A program made the translations under genes and the position numbers. DNA of 64,000 nucleotides from Halarcobacter anaerophilus (GTDB lineage Bacteria; Campylobacterota; Campylobacteria; Campylobacterales; Arcobacteraceae). The notes beneath the pieces were generated by a model. That model did not search any database, was not told the origin of the DNA, and saw only the letters and a list, made by a program, of their open reading frames with translations. Each line of letters opens with the position of its first letter. Within the stretch, counting starts at the first letter, position 1. The stretch lies in NCBI RefSeq assembly GCF_006459125.1, contig NZ_CP041070.1:682001-746000 (forward strand), in the 5' to 3' direction. Shown one piece after another: positions 17,233 through 26,998 of this stretch.

Positions 17233-18432
17233 TTAATCGGCAAACTCTCTAACAACATCATATGTATCATGTGCGATTACATACTCTTCATTTGTAGGAA
17301 TTACGAATATTCGTGCAGCTGAACTGTTTGTTGCAATATCTCTTGCATTATGTTTTTTCTTATTATTCTTAATCGGGTCTAAAACAAGTCCCATTCCATC
17401 AAGTCCTGTACAAACTATTTCTCTAATAAGAGCGGAATTTTCACCGATACCTCCTGTAAAACATAAAGCATCGACTCCGTCAAGTGCAGCAACATAAGAA
17501 CCTACATATTTTTTAATATTGTAAGCAACCATATCAACTGCTAATCTGCATCTTTCATCTCCTTGCTGCATACCTTCTAATACTTCTCTCAAATCAGAAG
17601 ATTTACCTGAGATTCCCAAGATTCCGGATTTTTTATTCATGATGTTAGTAACTTGGTCTATATCAAGTCCTTCTTGTTTCATCATATATCTAATTGCTCC
17701 AACTCCTACGTCTCCTGCTCTTGTTCCCATCATAAGACCTTGAACGGGAGTTAATCCCATTGAAGTATCAATAGATTTTCCGTTTAATACAGCAGTAACA
17801 GAAGAACCGTTTCCTAAGTGACAAACAATAATTCTTGTATTTCTTTTTTTATCTAACATGCTTCTTGCTTCGTTTGAAACATAATAGTGGCTTGTACCGT
17901 GAAAACCGTATTTTCTAATTTTATATTTTTTATATTGGTCATAAGGCAGAGCATACATATAAGCATAATCAGGCATTGTTTGATGAAATACCGTATCAAA
18001 CACTGCAACATTTGGTTTATCAGGCATTAACTCCTGACAAATTTTTATTCCCATAATATTTGCCGGATTATGAAGAGGTGCCAACGGAATAAGCTCTTCT
18101 ATTTTCTCAATTACACTGTCATCGACTAATGTAGATTTTTTAAAAGCTTCTCCTCCGTGGGCAACTCTGTGTCCGATAGCTTGAATATCGTCAATAGAAT
18201 CAATAACTTTGCCTTCTCCACTTGTTAATGTTCTAAGAACTAATTCAATTGCTTCTTTATGTGTCGGTAAATTTGCATCAAGTTTAAGTTCCCTATCCTC
18301 AAACTCATGTCTTAAGATACCGTCTATTCCAATTCTCTCACAAATTCCACTAGCCAAAACCTCCTTTGTCACAGGATTCATCAACTGATATTTAAGCGAT
18401 GAGCTTCCTGCGTTTAAAATAAATACTAACAT
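17233..18432 (-). CDS. ackA: acetate kinase, copy 2
   Basis: A 399-residue acetate kinase with the full motif set (NAGSSSLKYQL, HNPANI, GFHGTSHYYV, HLGNGSS, GTRAGDVGVG, FTGGIGEN). It lies 70 bases downstream of pta copy 2 on the same strand. The first 20 residues and the segment around the active site are nearly the same as in copy 1, while residues 45-110 and 235-265 differ strongly. This points to an old duplication. Two intact kinases plus a third at 21081 suggest different affinities or different conditions of use (inference). Confidence 0.97.
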   Translation of the reverse strand: MLVFILNAGSSSLKYQLMNPVTKEVLASGICERIGIDGILRHEFEDRELKLDANLPTHKEAIELVLRTLTSGEGKVIDSIDDIQAIGHRVAHGGEAFKKSTLVDDSVIEKIEELIPLAPLHNPANIMGIKICQELMPDKPNVAVFDTVFHQTMPDYAYMYALPYDQYKKYKIRKYGFHGTSHYYVSNEARSMLDKKRNTRIIVCHLGNGSSVTAVLNGKSIDTSMGLTPVQGLMMGTRAGDVGVGAIRYMMKQEGLDIDQVTNIMNKKSGILGISGKSSDLREVLEGMQQGDERCRLAVDMVAYNIKKYVGSYVAALDGVDALCFTGGIGENSALIREIVCTGLDGMGLVLDPIKNNKKKHNARDIATNSSAARIFVIPTNEEYVIAHDTYDVVREFAD

Positions 18433-18502
18433 GTCTTTTCCCTCTTTTAGTCTATTTTATTCGTTTATATTTCGATTTATAGTATGAAATAATATATATT
18501 GT

Positions 18503-19495
18503 TTATGCTTGCGTTGCAGTAATAGCAACCAAATTAGCGATGTCCTCAACAGAGCAACCACGAGATAAGTCGTTAACAGGTTTAGCTAAACCTTGAACAA
18601 CAGGACCGTGGGCATGAGCACCTGCAAATCTTTGAACAAGTTTATATCCAATGTTTCCAGATTGTAAATCAGGGAAAACTAAAATATTAGCATGACCTGC
18701 AACCTTAGAATCAGGAGCTTTTTTAGCACCTATTGCTTCAACAATAGCAGCATCTGCTTGCATTTCACCGTCAAATGCGAAATCAACATTTCTCTCAGCT
18801 AAAATGTCAACGGCAAATTGAACTTTGTCAACAAGTGGATGCTTAGCACTGCCTTTTGTAGAGAAAGATAACATAGCAACTTTAGGGTCAATTCCAACAA
18901 CACTTTTGGCAGTAGCAGCAGTAGCACAAGCAATGTCGGCTAACTGTTCCGCATTAGGTTCAGGGATAACGGCACAGTCAGCAAAAAGAAGAAGACCGTT
19001 TTCTCCGAATTTTCCGTCAATAGTTTCCATGATAAACGCTGAAGATACAGTGTTTATACCAGGAGCAGTTTTAATAACCTGAATAGCAGCTCTTAAAACA
19101 TCTGCAGTAGGAGAGTTAGAACCTGCGACAAGACCGTCGGCATCAGCTAATCTAACCATCATACAACCAAAAAATCTAGGTTCGGTAGTCATAATTTTAG
19201 TAGCTTCTTCTCTTGATAGACCTTTGGCTTTTCTAAGCTCAACTAATTCATCAATATATTTTTCAATATCTTTAAATGATTTAGGGTTAATAATAGTAGC
19301 ACCGTCAATATTTGCACCGCAAGATTTAGCATCGTTTTTAATAGTATCTTCGTCACCGATTAAAACGATGTTTGCAGTTTTTTCTTCAAGAACCATAGCA
19401 GCAGCTTTCAATACTCTTTCGTCTTCCGATTCCGGTAGAACTATAGTTTTTAATTCTTTTTTAGCATTCTCTTTAATATTCTCAATTAAACCCAT
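18503..19495 (-). CDS. pta: phosphate acetyltransferase, copy 2
   Basis: A 330-residue short-class Pta, identical in protein sequence to copy 1 except for the last residue. The near identity of the DNA begins at the second-to-last codon and ends about 10 bases upstream of the start, just past the ribosome-binding site; DNA on both sides is unrelated or diverged. That pattern points to recent gene conversion rather than recent duplication of the whole pair. The gene is read from the promoter at 19528-19560. Confidence 0.97.
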   Translation of the reverse strand: MGLIENIKENAKKELKTIVLPESEDERVLKAAAMVLEEKTANIVLIGDEDTIKNDAKSCGANIDGATIINPKSFKDIEKYIDELVELRKAKGLSREEATKIMTTEPRFFGCMMVRLADADGLVAGSNSPTADVLRAAIQVIKTAPGINTVSSAFIMETIDGKFGENGLLLFADCAVIPEPNAEQLADIACATAATAKSVVGIDPKVAMLSFSTKGSAKHPLVDKVQFAVDILAERNVDFAFDGEMQADAAIVEAIGAKKAPDSKVAGHANILVFPDLQSGNIGYKLVQRFAGAHAHGPVVQGLAKPVNDLSRGCSVEDIANLVAITATQA

Positions 19496-19527
19496 TCATG
19501 CTTCCTTTCAATAAGTAAATTCAATAA

Positions 19528-19560
19528 ATTCAAACATTAAAGAATAGCATAAAAATAGCA
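19528..19560 (-). promoter_or_regulatory. pta copy 2 promoter region with tandem TAGCA boxes
   Basis: TAGCA on the + strand at 19545-19549 and 19556-19560 (11-bp period), so TGCTA twice on the minus strand toward pta copy 2. Eleven bases further, TTGAAT (19528-19533) takes the -10 place but matches TATAAT in only four of six positions. The boxes are conserved between the two pta promoters while the surrounding spacer is not. Confidence 0.65.
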
Positions 19561-19668
19561 TTTTAAATTAAAAATTGCTTACTATTAACATAAAAATTTC
19601 AAAAGTGTAGAAATTTAATACACTATTTTGACATAATTTTTTTAGTGTTACTTTCTCCTACATCAAAA

Positions 19669-19983
19669 TTAGCAGCATTCTTGCTCACATTTGTTTAATA
19701 CTTCAATTGCTTCCTCATCTTCTGCTTTCTCAAAAAGTTCATCTAAATAAAAAGCATTTGAGCAAACCAGATATAAAACTTCCTCTTTTGAATCGGCTTT
19801 AGAATCTCTTTCATAATATGCTTTTGGAATCATTGGTACTATCTTTTTCCAATAAATATTCATATTTTTAGGATTTTCCAATACTTTTAACATATGATCT
19901 ATTACAATGCAAGCATTTTCAAAACAATCTATATTTTTGAAGCTTTTATAGCTTTCATCTACATTAATCTCTATTTTTGACAT
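19669..19983 (-). CDS. cowN: CowN-like nitrogen-fixation sustaining protein
   Basis: A 104-residue protein that resembles the CowN family: SFKNIDCFENA near the N-terminus, a segment with NPKNMNIYWKKI, and a C-terminus ending ECC. CowN sustains N2 fixation when carbon monoxide is present by protecting nitrogenase. If correct, the organism should carry nif genes elsewhere, as Arcobacter nitrofigilis does. GAGGAGAAA precedes the start. No sigma-54 type promoter was seen; a TATAAT lies at 20006-20011 on the minus strand. It stands alone inside the acetate locus. Confidence 0.75.
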   Translation of the reverse strand: MSKIEINVDESYKSFKNIDCFENACIVIDHMLKVLENPKNMNIYWKKIVPMIPKAYYERDSKADSKEEVLYLVCSNAFYLDELFEKAEDEEAIEVLNKCEQECC

Positions 19984-20005
19984 AATTTCTCCTCATTTGC
20001 TAAAA

Positions 20006-20042
20006 ATTATACAAGAGCTAAGGTATATTTGTATGTTATAAT
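20006..20042. promoter_or_regulatory. divergent -10 elements for cowN and the AraC-type gene
   Basis: TATAAT occurs on the minus strand at 20006-20011 (toward cowN) and on the + strand at 20037-20042 (toward the regulator at 20077). No good -35 hexamers were found, which is common in Campylobacterota. Confidence 0.5.
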
Positions 20043-20076
20043 ATGAAGATAAACTGACATTTTACGAAAGGATTTT

Positions 20077-21084
20077 ATGGCAAAGGTTTCTTCTGTAACT
20101 TTTCATTATGTATTAAAAGCTTTACAAATGCATTGTGATATTACTATTGATGAAATGTTGCAAGAAGTGGATTTGAATAAAGAGAGTATTTTTAATACGG
20201 ATTCAAAAATAGATAGTTCTTATTTGTCTGCTATTTTTAAATATTGTATGAAAAAAAGCAACGATTACTCTTTGAGCCTTAAAATAGGAAGTTCAATAAC
20301 CTATCACTCTTTGGGTATTTTAGGATATTTGATGTTAAATACGAACTCTTTAAAAGAGATGATAGAAAAATTTAACCATTATCAAAAGTTAATAAGCGGA
20401 TTTATAAAGTTTCATTTGGATATTTATAAACAGCACTATAAATTAACGATTTATATTAACGAAAATCCGATGATTCCTGTTCCTAGTTTTCATGCTGAAG
20501 TGCATTTATGTGCTATATTATCCATTCTTTCACAGATTATCGATGAAAAAATAGTTCCTGATAAAACATATTTTTCCCAAAAAAAAATCTCAAATATAAA
20601 AGAATATGAAAAAATTTTCGGTTCAAATATTTTTTTTGAAAAAAGTGAAAATGCAATTTTCTTTAATGAACAAAATCTAAAAAAAGTTGTAAATAACTCA
20701 AATCCCGCAATGTTGGAATATTTTCAGATACAAGCAAATAAAATTTTAGAAGATTTAAAAGAGAGCTCATGTTATAGCAAAGTGAAAAAAGAGATATTAA
20801 AAAATATAGGAGAATGCGATATCACGATAGATTTTATTGCTAAAAAACTGAATATGAGTGTTAGAACACTACAATATAATTTAAAAGAAGAGAATAAAAA
20901 ATTTAGAGATGCTTTATTAGTCGTTAAAATGAATTTGGCAAATCATTATATTAAAAATTCTAATATGGATATTAGCAGTATTGCTTTATATTTAGGATAC
21001 AGCGAACCAAGCTCTTTTTTTAGAGCTTATAAAAAATATTTTAAAAAAACACCCAAAGAAAATTTAGGTAAAAAAGGGATTTAA
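20077..21084 (+). CDS. AraC-family transcriptional regulator
   Basis: A 335-residue regulator. The N-terminal 200 residues match the layout of the arabinose-binding-like AraC domain (the ITYHSLGILGYLMLNTNSLKEM region). The C-terminal 85 residues form a double helix-turn-helix: DITIDFIAKKLNMSVRTLQYNL, then DISSIALYLGYSEPSSFFRAYKKYF, the AraC signature. The target is not known. It is convergent with ackA copy 3 and divergent from cowN. The stop codon overlaps that of ackA copy 3. Confidence 0.88.
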   Translation: MAKVSSVTFHYVLKALQMHCDITIDEMLQEVDLNKESIFNTDSKIDSSYLSAIFKYCMKKSNDYSLSLKIGSSITYHSLGILGYLMLNTNSLKEMIEKFNHYQKLISGFIKFHLDIYKQHYKLTIYINENPMIPVPSFHAEVHLCAILSILSQIIDEKIVPDKTYFSQKKISNIKEYEKIFGSNIFFEKSENAIFFNEQNLKKVVNNSNPAMLEYFQIQANKILEDLKESSCYSKVKKEILKNIGECDITIDFIAKKLNMSVRTLQYNLKEENKKFRDALLVVKMNLANHYIKNSNMDISSIALYLGYSEPSSFFRAYKKYFKKTPKENLGKKGI

Positions 21085-21095
21085 TCCTTTTTTAC
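21068..21095. terminator. shared terminator overlapping two stop codons
   Basis: A perfect 10-bp stem (21068-21077 with 21086-21095) surrounds an 8-base loop. The loop and stem contain the stop codons of both the AraC-type gene and ackA copy 3, which overlap as TTAA. The stem carries an A-run on one arm and a T-run on the other, so it can work for either direction. Confidence 0.7.
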
Positions 21096-22274
21096 TAAAT
21101 TATATGTATCTCTTGCTATTACGTACTCTTCATTTGTAGGAATAACATAGATTTTAATTGGAGCATCATCTTTGTTTATTTCTCTGTTTCCGCTCTCTCT
21201 TTTTTTATTTTTTCTTTTATCTATTTCTATACCTAAAAATTCTAAACCTGCACAAGCTTTTTCTCTGATTACATCGGCATTTTCACCGATTCCGGCAGTA
21301 AAACAAATTGCATCTACTCCACCTAAAAGTCCTATATATGAGCATAAATATTTTTTGATTCTATTTGACATCATCTCTATACAAACTTTTGATCTGTGGT
21401 CTCCGTCTTCTGCTGCTTTAAGAACTTCTCTTAAATCCGATGAAATTCCCGAAACTCCTAAAATCCCTGATTTCTTATTTAGATAATCAATGATTTCATC
21501 CGGGCTCATACCTTTTCTATCCATTAAATAAGGAATAACTCCTGCATCAATATCTCCGCTTCTTGTTCCCATAACAAGACCTTCAAGAGGAGTTAATCCC
21601 ATAGTAGTATCTATTGATTTTCCATCTTTAACAGCACACATTGATGAACCGTTTCCTAAGTGACAAACAATAACTTTTGTATCTCTTTTATTTAACATTT
21701 TAATTGCTTCATTTGAAACATAATAGTGACTTGTCCCATGGAAACCGTACTTTCTTAAGTGGTGCTCTAAATAATCTTCATGAGGAACTGCATATAAATA
21801 ATTCTCTTCTGGCATTGTTTGATGAAAAGCCGTATCAAATACTGCAACATTGGGTTTATCAGGTAAAAGTTGTTTACAGATTCGTATTCCCAAAAGATGA
21901 GCAGGGTTGTGTAACGGAGCTAAAGGAATAAGCTCTTCGATTTTTCTAATTACATCAGGGGTTATTAAAACAGATTTTTTAAAATACTCTCCACCGTGAA
22001 CAATTCTGTGACCGATTGCTTTTATTTCATCAATTGTCTCAATTACTTTCGTATCGTCGTGTGTAAGTATATTTAAGACAAACTCGATTGCCTCTTTATG
22101 AGTAGGCATAGGTTGGTCGATTTCCAATTTTCTGTGTTCGGCGATTTCATGTTTCATTACTCCGTCAATACCGATTCTTTCACATAAACCGGAAGCTTTT
22201 ACCTCTGCTGTTTCTACATTTATAAGTTGGTATTTTAAAGATGAACTCCCTGCATTTAAAACAAGAATTAACAT
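21081..22274 (-). CDS. ackA: acetate kinase, copy 3
   Basis: A 397-residue acetate kinase, more distant from copies 1 and 2 than these are from each other (starts MLILVLNAGSSSLKYQL; has GLTPLEGLVMGTRSGDIDAG and FTAGIGEN). All usual motifs are intact. It has no pta partner. The exonuclease gene 22332-22952 lies 57 bases upstream on the same strand, so it may be read as the last gene of that module, though a TATACT at 22309-22314 could give it its own promoter. GGAGG lies 7 bases before the ATG. Confidence 0.95.
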   Translation of the reverse strand: MLILVLNAGSSSLKYQLINVETAEVKASGLCERIGIDGVMKHEIAEHRKLEIDQPMPTHKEAIEFVLNILTHDDTKVIETIDEIKAIGHRIVHGGEYFKKSVLITPDVIRKIEELIPLAPLHNPAHLLGIRICKQLLPDKPNVAVFDTAFHQTMPEENYLYAVPHEDYLEHHLRKYGFHGTSHYYVSNEAIKMLNKRDTKVIVCHLGNGSSMCAVKDGKSIDTTMGLTPLEGLVMGTRSGDIDAGVIPYLMDRKGMSPDEIIDYLNKKSGILGVSGISSDLREVLKAAEDGDHRSKVCIEMMSNRIKKYLCSYIGLLGGVDAICFTAGIGENADVIREKACAGLEFLGIEIDKRKNKKRESGNREINKDDAPIKIYVIPTNEEYVIARDTYNLVKKD

Positions 22275-22331
22275 ATATTTCCTCCATTTTCTTAAATTTT
22301 CTAAAATGAGTATAGAAGTAACAAATTTTCG

Positions 22332-22952
22332 CTATTTTATTTTAACTTTTGGCTGATTTTTAAGTTTTATAAACATCATAGCAGTCATGATTGCATCATT
22401 ATACGCATCATGTTTTCCCATGTTGGGAATTTCTAATTCACTTAATATTGTATCAAATCTTAAATCAATATTGCTTTGCGGAATTTTTTCAATTTTCCAA
22501 TCATGATAAATAGCTGAGACTTCATAGGCTCTATTAGGCAGTTTTATTCCAAGTTTCGGCTTTAAATATTTATTTATCATAGCAATATCAAACTCTAGAA
22601 AATACCCTACAAGCTTTCTGTTTCCGATAAATTTTAAAAACTCATCTATTACTTTTTCTATCTCTTCAGCCTCTTTTAAATCGCACTCTCTTATATGGTG
22701 GATTTTTATTGCCTCTTCTTGAAGTTTTGTTTTCGGTTTTATATATTTAACAAATCTTCTGCTTGAAATAATTCTATTATTTTTTATAATTACTGCGCCA
22801 ATTGAAATTATATCATCTTTTTGTACATTTAATCCAGTGGTCTCACAGTCAAAACATACATACTCATCTTTAATACAAGAGTCAAAAAGATAAAGGTATT
22901 TATTATCTTTTAGCTTCCTTTTATTAAAATAGTTTTTTATTTTGTTAAACAT
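22332..22952 (-). CDS. DEDDh 3'-5' exonuclease (DnaQ-like), module A
   Basis: A 206-residue DnaQ-fold exonuclease. The three motifs are intact: FDCETTGL (two acidic ligands, about residue 36), a middle EFDIAMINKY, and HDAYNDAIMT with the catalytic His. It overlaps the end of the cNMP-CBS-nucleotidyltransferase gene by 8 bases, so the two are translationally coupled. This pairing next to a sodium/solute symporter is repeated at 27068-27700. DNA repair is unlikely to be the job in this setting; degradation of a nucleotide product or tag made by the partner is inference. Confidence 0.88.
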   Translation of the reverse strand: MFNKIKNYFNKRKLKDNKYLYLFDSCIKDEYVCFDCETTGLNVQKDDIISIGAVIIKNNRIISSRRFVKYIKPKTKLQEEAIKIHHIRECDLKEAEEIEKVIDEFLKFIGNRKLVGYFLEFDIAMINKYLKPKLGIKLPNRAYEVSAIYHDWKIEKIPQSNIDLRFDTILSELEIPNMGKHDAYNDAIMTAMMFIKLKNQPKVKIK

Positions 22953-24786
22953 AATTCAACTTATAGTGATGTTCTAGTTTTTTCTTTAATTTGTTTACTA
23001 TTTTAAAACTCTCTTTTAAAAGATCTTTTTCCATGGTATTTAGTTTTTCAGGATCAATATAGTTATCCACTTTTTGAGCAGAATCCAGTTTTTGCAAATT
23101 TGATTTTAGTTTAAGGGTTAAAAGAAAGTTAAATGCCTCTTTTATCTCAGAAGCAAATTCTGCTTCAAGTTCTCCTTTGTTTTCTAACTCTTGGACTCTT
23201 TTTAAAGTGTTTACTCTCATAAGTTTATGCTCTAAAGACAAGGCTCTGATACTTTGTACTATTATGAAAATTCCGCCTCTTTTTATATCTATCTCATTTT
23301 TATGCTCTTTATCTTTTGAATCAAAAACAAAACCGTCAAAAAAGCCTAGTGGAACGTTAAAATCCATAATTGTTTTTGCAAAATACATATAAAAGGTTTT
23401 TGAGGTTGAACCTATTTTAAAAAGATACTCTTTTAACGCAATTAAAAGTTCTCTGTTCCCTGAAGCTGCCATTGCATCATAAAAAATTGCAAGATTCATA
23501 TAATCATCTTTGCTTGGATTTGTAATCCAGTTGTAAATCAGATCTTTAAACTCACTTTTTGTTCTACACCAATAGGGATTTGAAACCATAATATTCCCTT
23601 CACATCTTGGAAATCCGAAATCAACTAAAGTTTCCGTAAATTTTTGCGTAAAATCAAAAAGTTCTTTTTTTGAAATTTTACATTCGTCTGAGAGAATAAG
23701 TGCATTGTCTTGGTCTGTTTTTAATATCTGTTCTCCTCTTCCTTCACTTCCCATAACAATAAGACAAGAGTTGCCAAGCAGTGTTTTTGGTGCAAGCATA
23801 TTAAAGAGTTTATCCATTACTTTTCTGTTTAAACGATTGATTAATTTTGAAATGAAATCTACTTTTACCCCTTTTGCATGAAGGGATTTAATAATTTTAG
23901 TAAAAGAGAGACATACTTTTTTTAACTCTTCGAGATTTTGTGCATTGTCAATCTCATTTGAAACGGAAAAAGAGTGTGTAGCAAAAAAAGAGGAGAGTGA
24001 TATTTGGTCAATAATTCCTATTATTTCATTTTCATTGTTTTTTACGACCAATCTTTTTAATCCATATTTGGTCATAAGAAGCTGGGCATTAAATAAAAAT
24101 TCATTTTCATTTATATATTTAATACCTTTTGATGAAATTTTACCTACTATATCATCAAAATCCATTCTATTTAAAATAACTTTTTCTCTAAAATCAGAAT
24201 CTGTTACGATATAAATTTCATCATCTTTATTTTTTAAGAGTAAAGTCGGAATTTTCTCTTTTTTTATTGTTTTTACGGCTTCAAAAATTGTAGTTTCATA
24301 AGGAACGATAACTGCTTTATGAAGATTTACGTCTTTTACTTTTGCTACCATTAAATTAGCTAACTCTTTATTTTTTTGATCAACCATATTTGTGTTTAGT
24401 TTTTGAGATATTGATTGAAAGAAAAAACTCTCTAAAGAGGAGTTTTTATGCAAAGTTTTAATAAATATATCTTTGGGAAGAAGATAACATATGGTCTCTT
24501 GGGCAGTTATAAAAGAGTTTTTTGAACGGTTTTCAATTAAAGAAAAAGGATCGAAAATCTCTTTATTTGAATAAATAGAGATTACCTCTTCCTCTTTTTT
24601 TTCCTGAACAACGCCTTTTATTATAAAATAGAGATTTTCAGGCTCTTTATTTGCTTCTTGTATTATTATATTTTTTTTAAAATAGACTATATCCAGATTA
24701 TTAACAAAGTCATCTAACTGTGATTTCGTAAGATTCTCAAAAGGGTGTATCTCTTTTATAAATGCAAGCTGTTCATGTATACTCAT
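22945..24786 (-). CDS. cNMP-binding/CBS/DUF294 nucleotidyltransferase protein, module A
   Basis: A 613-residue multidomain cytoplasmic protein. Domains in order: cyclic-nucleotide-binding-like domain (about 10-135), CBS pair (about 150-270), a DUF294 GlnD-like nucleotidyltransferase domain with GSEGRGEQ and TDQDNAL (about 345-363), and a helical DUF294 C-terminal domain to the end. The acidic catalytic pair is present in TDQD. Such proteins sit next to acetate or other sodium symporters in many bacteria. They are presumed to sense nucleotides and modify a partner, but no substrate is known. A hairpin separates the gene from the symporter upstream. Confidence 0.9.
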   Translation of the reverse strand: MSIHEQLAFIKEIHPFENLTKSQLDDFVNNLDIVYFKKNIIIQEANKEPENLYFIIKGVVQEKKEEEVISIYSNKEIFDPFSLIENRSKNSFITAQETICYLLPKDIFIKTLHKNSSLESFFFQSISQKLNTNMVDQKNKELANLMVAKVKDVNLHKAVIVPYETTIFEAVKTIKKEKIPTLLLKNKDDEIYIVTDSDFREKVILNRMDFDDIVGKISSKGIKYINENEFLFNAQLLMTKYGLKRLVVKNNENEIIGIIDQISLSSFFATHSFSVSNEIDNAQNLEELKKVCLSFTKIIKSLHAKGVKVDFISKLINRLNRKVMDKLFNMLAPKTLLGNSCLIVMGSEGRGEQILKTDQDNALILSDECKISKKELFDFTQKFTETLVDFGFPRCEGNIMVSNPYWCRTKSEFKDLIYNWITNPSKDDYMNLAIFYDAMAASGNRELLIALKEYLFKIGSTSKTFYMYFAKTIMDFNVPLGFFDGFVFDSKDKEHKNEIDIKRGGIFIIVQSIRALSLEHKLMRVNTLKRVQELENKGELEAEFASEIKEAFNFLLTLKLKSNLQKLDSAQKVDNYIDPEKLNTMEKDLLKESFKIVNKLKKKLEHHYKLNYV

Positions 24787-24853
24787 ATTTTACTTCTTAT
24801 GATTTATTAAAAAATAGTTTATAAATTGTAGCTACTCTTTAATAAATCGTAAA

Positions 24854-24881
24854 TTATCAAAGGAGAAAACTCCTTTGATAA
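24854..24881 (-). terminator. intercistronic hairpin between actP and the nucleotidyltransferase gene
   Basis: A perfect 12-bp stem (24854-24865 with 24870-24881, loop AAAA) lies just after the actP stop. The tail on the minus strand has only a short T-run, so it probably lowers rather than stops transcription into the downstream pair. Module B has a hairpin at the same place. Confidence 0.65.
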
Positions 24882-24884
24882 GAA

Positions 24885-26534
24885 TTAGTGATCAACCGCT
24901 CCTGCTGCACCGAATCCTGTCTCTGCTCTGACTTTTTGAGCTTCAAAAGCTTTTGCTTCGTCTTTAGCTCTTTGTGATTTATCAGTAATACTAAAGAACC
25001 AAATACCCACAAAGGCAATTATTACAGAGAATAGGGCAGGGTGTTTATAAGGGAATAAAGGCTCTGCATTTCCTAAAATCTGTACCCAAACAATAGGTCC
25101 TACAATTACAAGAACAACGGCAGTTAATAATCCTAAAAGACCACCTAAAAATGCTCCTCTTGTAGTTAGTTTTGACCAATAAATCGATAAAAACAGAATA
25201 GGGAAGTTTGCACTTGCCGCAATAGCAAAAGCAAGACCAACCATAAATGCAATATTTTGTTGTTCAAAGGCAATACCCAAAATAACACCTACAATTCCAA
25301 TTATAATAACCGAAATTTTAGAAACTCTAATCTCTTGTTCCTCACTTGCATTCGGATTGATAACAGATGCGTAAAGGTCGTGAGAAATAGCACTTGCTCC
25401 TGCTAATGTAAGACCTGATACAACAGCTAAAATAGTAGCAAAAGCAACAGCTGAAATAAATCCTAAAAATACATTTCCACCTACCACATGAGATAAGTGA
25501 ATAGCAGCCATATTGTTTCCTCCGAAAAGTTTTCCGTCGACAAAATATTGTTGTCCTTCAGGTGAATTTAAAAATACGATTGCACCAAGTCCGATTACCG
25601 CAATTACAAGATAAAAGTAACCTATAAATCCTGTTGCATAAACAACAGATTTTCTAGCCTCTTTTGCGTTTCCTACGGTAAAAAATCTCATAAGAACGTG
25701 AGGAAGTCCCGCTGTTCCAAGCATTAATGCCATACCTAAAGATATTGCGGAAATAGGATCTGAAATAAATCCTCCCGGTTCCATAATTGCCTGACCTTTT
25801 GCATGAGAGTCAACAGCTTTTGTTGCAAGAGCTTCAAAACTGAATCCAAAGTGTTGAAGAACCATAAATCCCATAAAAGAAACACCTGATAAAAGAAGAA
25901 TAGCTTTTATAATTTGAACCCAGGTAGTTGCAAGCATACCGCCGAATGTTACATATATAATCATCATAACACCCACAAGTATTACGGCATATTCATACTC
26001 CAATCCAAACAATACTTGAATAAGTTTTCCCGAACCTACCATTTGGGCAATTAAGTATAAAGTTACAACTGCCAATGAACCGAATGCAGCCAAAGTTCTA
26101 ATCTCTTTTTGTCCAAGTCTATATGCGGCAATATCGGTAAAAGTAAATTTCCCTAGATTTCTTAATTTCTCAGCCATTAAAAATAGAATTACGGGCCAAC
26201 CAACTAAAAAACCGACAGCATAAATAAGACCGTCGTAACCGCTTAAATATACAAGTCCCGAAATACCTAAAAATGATGCTGCAGACATATAATCTCCGGC
26301 AATAGCCATTCCGTTTTGAAATCCTGAAATTCCTCCTCCTGCTGTATAAAAATCACTTGCAGATTTTGTTCTTTTTGCCGCCCAGTAAGTAATTACCAAA
26401 GTACCGCCTACAAAAATAAAGAACATTATAATTGCCGGGATATTAAGCTCTCTTTTTGTTGCTTCAAAGCTTGCATCCCCTGCTGCAAAAAGTGCTATTG
26501 AAAAAATTGAAATTAGTGCCAAAATTCTAAACAT
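24885..26534 (-). CDS. actP: cation/acetate symporter
   Basis: A 549-residue sodium/solute symporter of the ActP group with about 13 helices and a short N-terminal signal-like segment. ActP-like features include [33 protein letters not shown] and [17 protein letters not shown]. It takes up acetate and related short carboxylates. The start overlaps the stop of the DUF485 gene by one base, the usual yjcH-actP arrangement. Acetate taken up here can feed the AckA-Pta pathway encoded next door. Confidence 0.93.
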   Translation of the reverse strand: MFRILALISIFSIALFAAGDASFEATKRELNIPAIIMFFIFVGGTLVITYWAAKRTKSASDFYTAGGGISGFQNGMAIAGDYMSAASFLGISGLVYLSGYDGLIYAVGFLVGWPVILFLMAEKLRNLGKFTFTDIAAYRLGQKEIRTLAAFGSLAVVTLYLIAQMVGSGKLIQVLFGLEYEYAVILVGVMMIIYVTFGGMLATTWVQIIKAILLLSGVSFMGFMVLQHFGFSFEALATKAVDSHAKGQAIMEPGGFISDPISAISLGMALMLGTAGLPHVLMRFFTVGNAKEARKSVVYATGFIGYFYLVIAVIGLGAIVFLNSPEGQQYFVDGKLFGGNNMAAIHLSHVVGGNVFLGFISAVAFATILAVVSGLTLAGASAISHDLYASVINPNASEEQEIRVSKISVIIIGIVGVILGIAFEQQNIAFMVGLAFAIAASANFPILFLSIYWSKLTTRGAFLGGLLGLLTAVVLVIVGPIVWVQILGNAEPLFPYKHPALFSVIIAFVGIWFFSITDKSQRAKDEAKAFEAQKVRAETGFGAAGAVDH

Positions 26535-26848
26535 TATAATTCATCCTTTACATCTTTTCTTACTTTTTCTATCAAGTCTTCAAACTCGCCGTTTGCTCTT
26601 CTTACGTATATAAGTGTAGTAAAGAAACTTATAATAATAATAGCTGCTGCTATAGGGAATGCAATCGTCATTACTCCGTCTCCGGTTTTTGCACCTAAAA
26701 CTGTAGGATCAAATGCAATAGTTAAAATATATGCATAAAACATTACCAGTACAAAAATTCCCAATTTTATGGCAAAACCAGTTCTTTTCTTTATCAATGT
26801 TTGATAATTAGGATTAGCTTTGATTTTTTCTACTAATTCATCATTCAT
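26534..26848 (-). CDS. DUF485 small membrane protein (YjcH-like)
   Basis: A 104-residue protein with two hydrophobic helices (about 26-45 and 62-84). The conserved [11 protein letters not shown] segment before the first helix is typical of DUF485. YjcH-type proteins are encoded directly before actP in many bacteria and are probable accessory subunits. It is the first gene of module A; the upstream spacer carries the TAGCA direct repeat in reverse orientation. Confidence 0.9.
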   Translation of the reverse strand: MNDELVEKIKANPNYQTLIKKRTGFAIKLGIFVLVMFYAYILTIAFDPTVLGAKTGDGVMTIAFPIAAAIIIISFFTTLIYVRRANGEFEDLIEKVRKDVKDEL

Positions 26849-26998
26849 AGATTTATCCTTTCACTCTTTATTTAAGTTTACTCCTTTGCTTTAAGCAAAT
26901 ATATCGGACTAAAACAGAAAAATTATACATTTATTTATAATTTTTCTCTATATCAGAAAAGAATATTAAGTAAGAATTAAGAGAGCAAAACAGAGTTA

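Noticed and set aside
20037-20042. Sigma-54 promoter for cowN
   Set aside because: No GG-N10-GC pattern at a fitting distance on the minus strand; only sigma-70-like -10 elements were seen.
22309-22335. TAGCA repeat upstream of ackA copy 3
   Set aside because: A TATACT is present but the expected positions 11 bp upstream do not carry TAGCA; only a single TAGC in the wrong register.
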